A stretch of DNA of 57,505 bases from Deltaproteobacteria bacterium (GTDB lineage Bacteria; Desulfobacterota; DSM-4660; Desulfatiglandales; Desulfatiglandaceae), in NCBI GenBank assembly GCA_019307945.1, contig JAFDIS010000013.1, forward strand, positions 1 through 57,505, in the 5' to 3' direction. The translations under genes were made by a program, and so were the position numbers. Under the pieces are notes generated by a model that was given only the letters and a program-made list of their open reading frames with translations, was not told the origin of the DNA and ran no database searches. Positions 53,581-57,505 of the stretch are shown here, in pieces (within the stretch, counting starts at the first letter, position 1; the number at the start of each line of letters is the position of its first letter).

Positions 53581-55119
53581 CTACCGCCCTCCTACGCGCC
53601 CGGCTTTTCGAGCCCGAAGGTCCTCGAGAAGGGCCTGCATCTCACGGATGTTCCTGGAAAGGTACCATCGACCGTTGGCGAAGACGCCGTAATCGGCCCC
53701 TCCCATGGCAGTAGCCAGTCTCACGGAGTTGGCGTAGAAGAGCCATTGCTCCACCCATTTCTTTTCGAGGGGCTCGTTGAAAGGGCTGTCGCCTGCGTCC
53801 GGGCCCTTGGCGAGCCCTTCCCGCCAGGCGGTGCGCATGATCCCGGTGGCGGCCAAGGTGGCCCTGTTCGTGGTCTTCACCGTATGCTCCAGCCGCCTGA
53901 AATGGCCGTCCGAAAGGCTCCGTGCATGACAGGCGCCGCAAATGGCCATCATGCGGCGGCGTCTGTCGGCCATCTCCCGGGGGCTGATGAGAAAGGAGCG
54001 ACTTTCCTTCCCCTCCAGGTCGGTGGGCAGGCTGAGGCCCCCTGGGGTCTTGATCCTCGATGTATCCGGCGATGCCGGGTGGGGGTGGGCGTATACCAGG
54101 CCCAGGAGCCTCCAGGGAAGCCGATCGCTCATCGTATGGGTCCGCTCCGCCAGGACCTGGCCCTCTGCGCCCGTGAGCAGGCTCACGTGGCAGGCCGCGC
54201 ACGTTGGGGCGCTGAAATCCCGTCCCACCTTCCATGGCACCGCATTGAAATCCCAGGACGCCCCTTGAGCCGCGTAGACATTGCCCATCTTGCTCACCCG
54301 GTATACGGCGTAGGCCGGGACATCCGGCCCCTTGTGACACTCGGAACAGGTGTGGGGCTTTCGCGCCATGGCAATGGAAAACCGGTGCCGGGTGTGACAG
54401 GCCGCACACGTTCCTTTGGTCCCGTCCGGATTAAACCGTCCCACGCCGTGGTTGGGCCAGCCCGACAGCACGGGAAAAGACATCTCGCCCATGTCCGTCT
54501 CCCGTGTCTCGAGACCTTTCATTTCCACGAGGGTGCCGTAGCAGAAAGAACAGGAGTCCCTATTCGTTTCCCGTTCGGGCCGGGAGATGGAAATCCTGGT
54601 CCCGTTCCAGGTAGGCGACCCGTTGATCTGCCGCACAAGATCCATGTAGAGGGGGTTTTCAAGCAAATTGATCCGGGCGTAGGCCATGAGGTTCCGGCCG
54701 TACTGGGCATGCTCTTGCACGTGGCAGACGGCGCAATCCGCAGGCGTTACCACAGGGTGTACCCGGAAATCGTTGTGCTCGAAAGAATCGCCGTGGGAGG
54801 CGGCCCTCATGGTGTGGCATTCCGCGCACCCCACGGCGTTTTCCTTGTACCGTTGGGGCACCTGTGTACTGGATACCTTGCGCCTCAAGCCTTCCTTTCG
54901 AAGGGCGTCTCCGGGGGTGGTCAGGGCATGCCTGCTCTTGCGCCAGTCCCGCACGATCCCCGGGTGAAGCGTTTCATGGCATTCGAGGCAAACGGCCGTC
55001 TCCACGCTCACCGGTGCGGCCGTTTCGGCTGGCACGGCCGAGACCAAACAAAGCATGGACAGGGCCTGGAGCAGGGCCATGATCCCGGCACGGATCTTCC
55101 CCTTGCTGTTCCCGGCCAT
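53581..55119 (-). CDS. HAO-like octaheme-type cytochrome c with one CxxCY site
   Basis: 512 residues with a signal peptide (MALLQALSMLCLVSAVPAETA). Eight haem-binding sites follow in order: CLECH 44, CAECH 98, CAVCH 129, CSFCY 190, CAACH 238, CSECH 258, CAACH 307, CGACH 394. The spacing and the C-terminal helical region (WLFYANSVRLATAMGGADYG) match the hydroxylamine oxidoreductase/HAO-like family. The fourth motif, the catalytic haem in HAO, is CxxCY instead of CxxCH. The protein is periplasmic. It begins one base after the pgk stop, so it is co-transcribed with pgk. Confidence 0.88.
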   Translation of the reverse strand: MAGNSKGKIRAGIMALLQALSMLCLVSAVPAETAAPVSVETAVCLECHETLHPGIVRDWRKSRHALTTPGDALRKEGLRRKVSSTQVPQRYKENAVGCAECHTMRAASHGDSFEHNDFRVHPVVTPADCAVCHVQEHAQYGRNLMAYARINLLENPLYMDLVRQINGSPTWNGTRISISRPERETNRDSCSFCYGTLVEMKGLETRETDMGEMSFPVLSGWPNHGVGRFNPDGTKGTCAACHTRHRFSIAMARKPHTCSECHKGPDVPAYAVYRVSKMGNVYAAQGASWDFNAVPWKVGRDFSAPTCAACHVSLLTGAEGQVLAERTHTMSDRLPWRLLGLVYAHPHPASPDTSRIKTPGGLSLPTDLEGKESRSFLISPREMADRRRRMMAICGACHARSLSDGHFRRLEHTVKTTNRATLAATGIMRTAWREGLAKGPDAGDSPFNEPLEKKWVEQWLFYANSVRLATAMGGADYGVFANGRWYLSRNIREMQALLEDLRARKAGRVGGR

Positions 55120-55120
55120 A

Positions 55121-56419
55121 CTACGCCGCTTCCATCAGTACACGGACCGGTTCCAGTCCGTACGGCGTTCCCTGTTCGATGGCCGCCAGAACGCTGCCCC
55201 CACCCGTAAAGTAGTAGGTCCCTTCAGCGTCCAGACCCCTGAGATAGTCCCCGGGGCACAGGGCCTTGAACTCCTGGAGCGTGTCCCCCCCGCCGTAGAG
55301 TTTGGCAGCCTGTTCGTTGGAGGCCGCCATGCGATAGAGGGCCCTGCTGCCCTCGAAAAAGTGGGGCATATACCCCATGACGGCGTTGATGAAAAAGGTC
55401 CCTGCAGACCCCACCACCTCCCTGACTCGCTGATCGTCGAAGGATGCGGGGTCCACGTCCACGATGAAATCTGCGCGGCCCCTGCGCCTGAGTTCCTCCA
55501 GGCTCACGGTCCGGTACCGGCCGTCCACCCGGCCCTCCATGGTCTCCGATTCCACCACCCGGGGCAACTCCAGGATCTTGTCTTTTCCCTGATCAAGCGC
55601 CACAAGTTCCCGGGCCAGATCCCGGTCCTCCGGGGTCACGCCCCCGATTTTGAGATTGTACTTGGCCGCCAGGTAGGTGTTGTACATGAGGCCGCCCAGG
55701 ATCAGCGCATCCGCCCTCTCGTGAAGGGCCCGCAGGGGCCCGATCTTGGTGTCGTACTTGGCGCCCGCGATGACCCCCACGAAGGGCTTTTCAGGCCGCA
55801 GGACCCGCTCCAGGTTGGCCAGTTCCTTCTGCATCAGGGCCCCCGCGTAGGCGGGCAGTCGGCGAGCCACGTCGAACGTGGACACATGGGCCTGCCACGA
55901 GCCGAAAGCGTCGTTCACAAATAGGTCTGCCAGGTCCGCAAGGTCCTCCGCCAGAGCCTCCCGTTCCGGGCCTTTGGCCTGTTCTCCCTGAAACCAACGC
56001 GTGTTGGGCAGGTATACCATGTCCACCTTGTCCGCCCTCAGCGCTTCCACCGCATTTCTCGTCGCCTCTCCCGGCTCCAGGATGCCCCGTTCAGGGTCCA
56101 CGGCACAGTCGGGGACCAGGATCCTGGCGGAGAGTTTTCCTTCCAGGTAACGCACGATGGGCAGCACGGATTCCCTGTCGCGGCATTGAATCTTTCCTGT
56201 TTTCTTGTCCCGCGGCCTTCCCACGTGCGTCATGAGGATGGGCTTTCCCCCCCGCCGCGCCACGCCGAAAAGGGTGCCCAGGGTAGCATCGATGCGGTAG
56301 GGATCCTTGATGCGCCCCCCCTTGACCACGTTGTGGTCCACGCGGATCAGCACCACCTTGCCCTTCATGTCCGCCTGCTCGAACCGCCTGAGCCTGGGAT
56401 CCAATACGTTCGTGCCCAT
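55121..56419 (-). CDS. pgk: Phosphoglycerate kinase, divergent
   Basis: 432 residues from ATG 56419, because GGAGG lies 8 bases upstream of it and inside the short extension that starts at 56434. Recognisable regions: VVLIRVDHNVVKGGRIKD (usually VDFNVP), THVGRP, LPNTRWFQGE, FVNDAFGSWQAH, the PFVGVIAGAKYDTK segment, NAVMGYMPHF and FTGGGSVLAAIEQG. It is longer and more divergent than classical PGK. It transfers phosphate from 1,3-bisphosphoglycerate to ADP. Its direct linkage to a multihaem cytochrome gene is unexpected. Confidence 0.88.
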   Translation of the reverse strand: MGTNVLDPRLRRFEQADMKGKVVLIRVDHNVVKGGRIKDPYRIDATLGTLFGVARRGGKPILMTHVGRPRDKKTGKIQCRDRESVLPIVRYLEGKLSARILVPDCAVDPERGILEPGEATRNAVEALRADKVDMVYLPNTRWFQGEQAKGPEREALAEDLADLADLFVNDAFGSWQAHVSTFDVARRLPAYAGALMQKELANLERVLRPEKPFVGVIAGAKYDTKIGPLRALHERADALILGGLMYNTYLAAKYNLKIGGVTPEDRDLARELVALDQGKDKILELPRVVESETMEGRVDGRYRTVSLEELRRRGRADFIVDVDPASFDDQRVREVVGSAGTFFINAVMGYMPHFFEGSRALYRMAASNEQAAKLYGGGDTLQEFKALCPGDYLRGLDAEGTYYFTGGGSVLAAIEQGTPYGLEPVRVLMEAA

Positions 56420-56475
56420 ACCTTCCACCTCCATCGTGGCCGCCGGCCGACCCCCCTGTGGGGGGTGTGTGGCGG

Positions 56476-56505
56476 TTGCAACATCGCATCCGGCTGCAGT
56501 ATATT
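56476..56505 (+). promoter_or_regulatory. Possible sigma70 promoter for the GT9 gene
   Basis: TTGCAA (56476-56481), 18 bases, TATATT (56500-56505), about 90 bases before ATG 56598. Confidence 0.35.
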
Positions 56506-56597
56506 CGTGGGGCCGTTTAAGAACCTCCTCCGTGCCCTGATTTCATTTGTTGATGTGCACCAGTTAATCCTATTTCCGGGTCCGAATCAAGTTGATT

Positions 56598-57505
56598 ATG
56601 TCCGCTGCAAAACCACTCGCCCACGTGCTCATCATCCGTCCCGGCGCCCTCGGGGACACGCTCATGATGTTGCCCGCCCTGGCCGACCTTGCCCCCGCCA
56701 CCCTGGTCACTTTTTTGGGTCGCAGACCAGGGATCGACTTTCTGTCGGGCCACGTGGACCGGGTCATGGACATGGAGGGCGGAGGGTGGCACCGCCTCTT
56801 CCTGGAAGAGCCTGGACCCGGGCCCCTGCCCGCCTCCCGAGCCGATGCAGTGGTGGCGTTCCTCGTGGATGATACGGTCCGCAAGAACCTCGAACATCAT
56901 TTCCCGCAAAAGCCTGTTCACCTTTTCGAGGCACTTCCCGAACCCGGCGAACCCATCCACGTGGCCCTGCACGTGGCCAGGAAGCTGGCCGAGGCCGGCC
57001 TGCCCCTGGATCCCGACCGGGCCTTTCGCCGACCCGCAGAAAAGGGGCTCCTGGCCCCTCGTGGTGCGGGCAGCGCCACGCGAGGCGGCCCCCTGGTGCT
57101 GCACCCTGGTTCCGGGTCCCGGCAAAAGAACTTCCCGTGGTCCTTCTGGCGCAGTCTCCTTTCAGGAATCCTTGGGTGTCCTGAAACCCGGAACCGCCCC
57201 GTGGCCCTGGTGCTGGGCCCCGCAGAGGAAGAGCTCCTGGGCCCCGTGCAGGAAACGTCCCCGGGTGATTCCATCCGTGTCCTCCTGCGCCCGGGACCGG
57301 AGGATCTCTCCAGGGTCCTCCAGGACGCATCCCTGTTCGTGGGCCATGACAGCGGAGTCACCCATTTGGCCGCCCTTCACGGCACGCCGACGCTCGCCCT
57401 GTTTCGTGCCTCGGACCCCGTCCAGTGGCGTCCCCTGGGCCCGCGGGTGCGGGTCCTTCAGAAAGCCGGGCCCTCGGCCGATTTCGTGGCGCAGGCCGTG
57501 GACGC
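56598..57505 (+). CDS. GT9-family (heptosyltransferase-like) glycosyltransferase, 3' end cut by window
   Basis: 302 codons visible and open to the end of the window. The GT9 signature LIIRPGALGDTLMMLPAL is at the N-terminus. A second-domain LVLHPGSGSRQKNFPWSFW and the sugar-nucleotide end FVGHDSGVTHLAALHGTPTLALF follow. These are the marks of ADP-heptose:LPS heptosyltransferases and relatives, which build the lipopolysaccharide core at the inner membrane. No strong ribosome site precedes ATG 56598. It is divergent from pgk. Confidence 0.9.
   Translation, partial: MSAAKPLAHVLIIRPGALGDTLMMLPALADLAPATLVTFLGRRPGIDFLSGHVDRVMDMEGGGWHRLFLEEPGPGPLPASRADAVVAFLVDDTVRKNLEHHFPQKPVHLFEALPEPGEPIHVALHVARKLAEAGLPLDPDRAFRRPAEKGLLAPRGAGSATRGGPLVLHPGSGSRQKNFPWSFWRSLLSGILGCPETRNRPVALVLGPAEEELLGPVQETSPGDSIRVLLRPGPEDLSRVLQDASLFVGHDSGVTHLAALHGTPTLALFRASDPVQWRPLGPRVRVLQKAGPSADFVAQAVD

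Overview
The window is GC-rich chromosomal DNA from an anaerobic bacterium, most likely a Desulfobacterota (deltaproteobacterial) sulfate reducer or syntroph. The evidence is the gene content: a Flx/HdrA electron-transfer operon, NfnAB, a HAO-like multiheme cytochrome, sigma54-linked two-component regulation, Cys-rich GcvH-like proteins, an archaemetzincin, and selenocysteine use. The species cannot be named from the sequence alone.

Layout. 1-2050 is the lower-GC end of an integrative element: a helix-turn-helix protein and a tyrosine integrase that abut the 3' end of an initiator tRNA-fMet gene (2063-2139, minus). 2219-6448 is a minus-strand operon with its own promoter: Xaa-Pro peptidase, XerD-type recombinase, an unknown protein and a PAS histidine kinase. 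6584-9921 holds a TPR protein and, divergently, an RNase II-family protein. 9958-14935 runs purB, an L,D-transpeptidase with NTF2-like repeats (Csd6/Pgp2-like), a membrane coiled-coil protein and an M99 carboxypeptidase (Csd4/Pgp1-like), which looks like a peptidoglycan-trimming cell-shape operon. 14970-17504 is nfnAB with a truncated PfpI gene behind it. 17561-18075 is a decayed HdrD-like gene. 18225-21921 carries GNAT, HDAC-family, zinc-ribbon and malate dehydrogenase genes. 22142-29799 is a minus-strand run: CDP-alcohol phosphatidyltransferase, Nudix, a giant AsmA/YhdP-like protein, an AccA-AccD fusion in unusual order and a TIGR03790-type protein. 30443-31158 is a deleted altronate dehydratase gene.

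The most distinctive block is 31831-39757: one operon, hdrA-flxD-flxC-flxB-flxA. HdrA (1478 residues) and FlxD each appear split by an in-frame TGA exactly where the family has a conserved Cys, so both are read here as selenoproteins. HdrA also contains an NfnB/GltD-like flavoprotein insert and a second HdrA module. The HdrD-like relic at 17561-18075 has a third TGA at a ligand Cys, with a SECIS-like hairpin. The decoding factor SelB is encoded in the same window (51508-53412), in an operon with YqeC and XdhC, which are accessory proteins of (selenium-dependent) molybdenum hydroxylases.

Divergent from hdrA is a two-component system: a kinase with an N-terminal NAD-binding-like domain and an NtrC-type regulator, followed by an archaemetzincin. 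Next come two paralogous GcvH-like proteins, each with two identical-spacing four-Cys motifs, preceded by a good sigma54 promoter. The remainder holds a Rieske/cytochrome b pair, a lipase-like hydrolase, a macro-domain protein, a HAO-like octaheme cytochrome with a CxxCY heme site, phosphoglycerate kinase, and a GT9 glycosyltransferase cut by the window end. No CRISPR array, insertion sequence or rRNA gene was seen.
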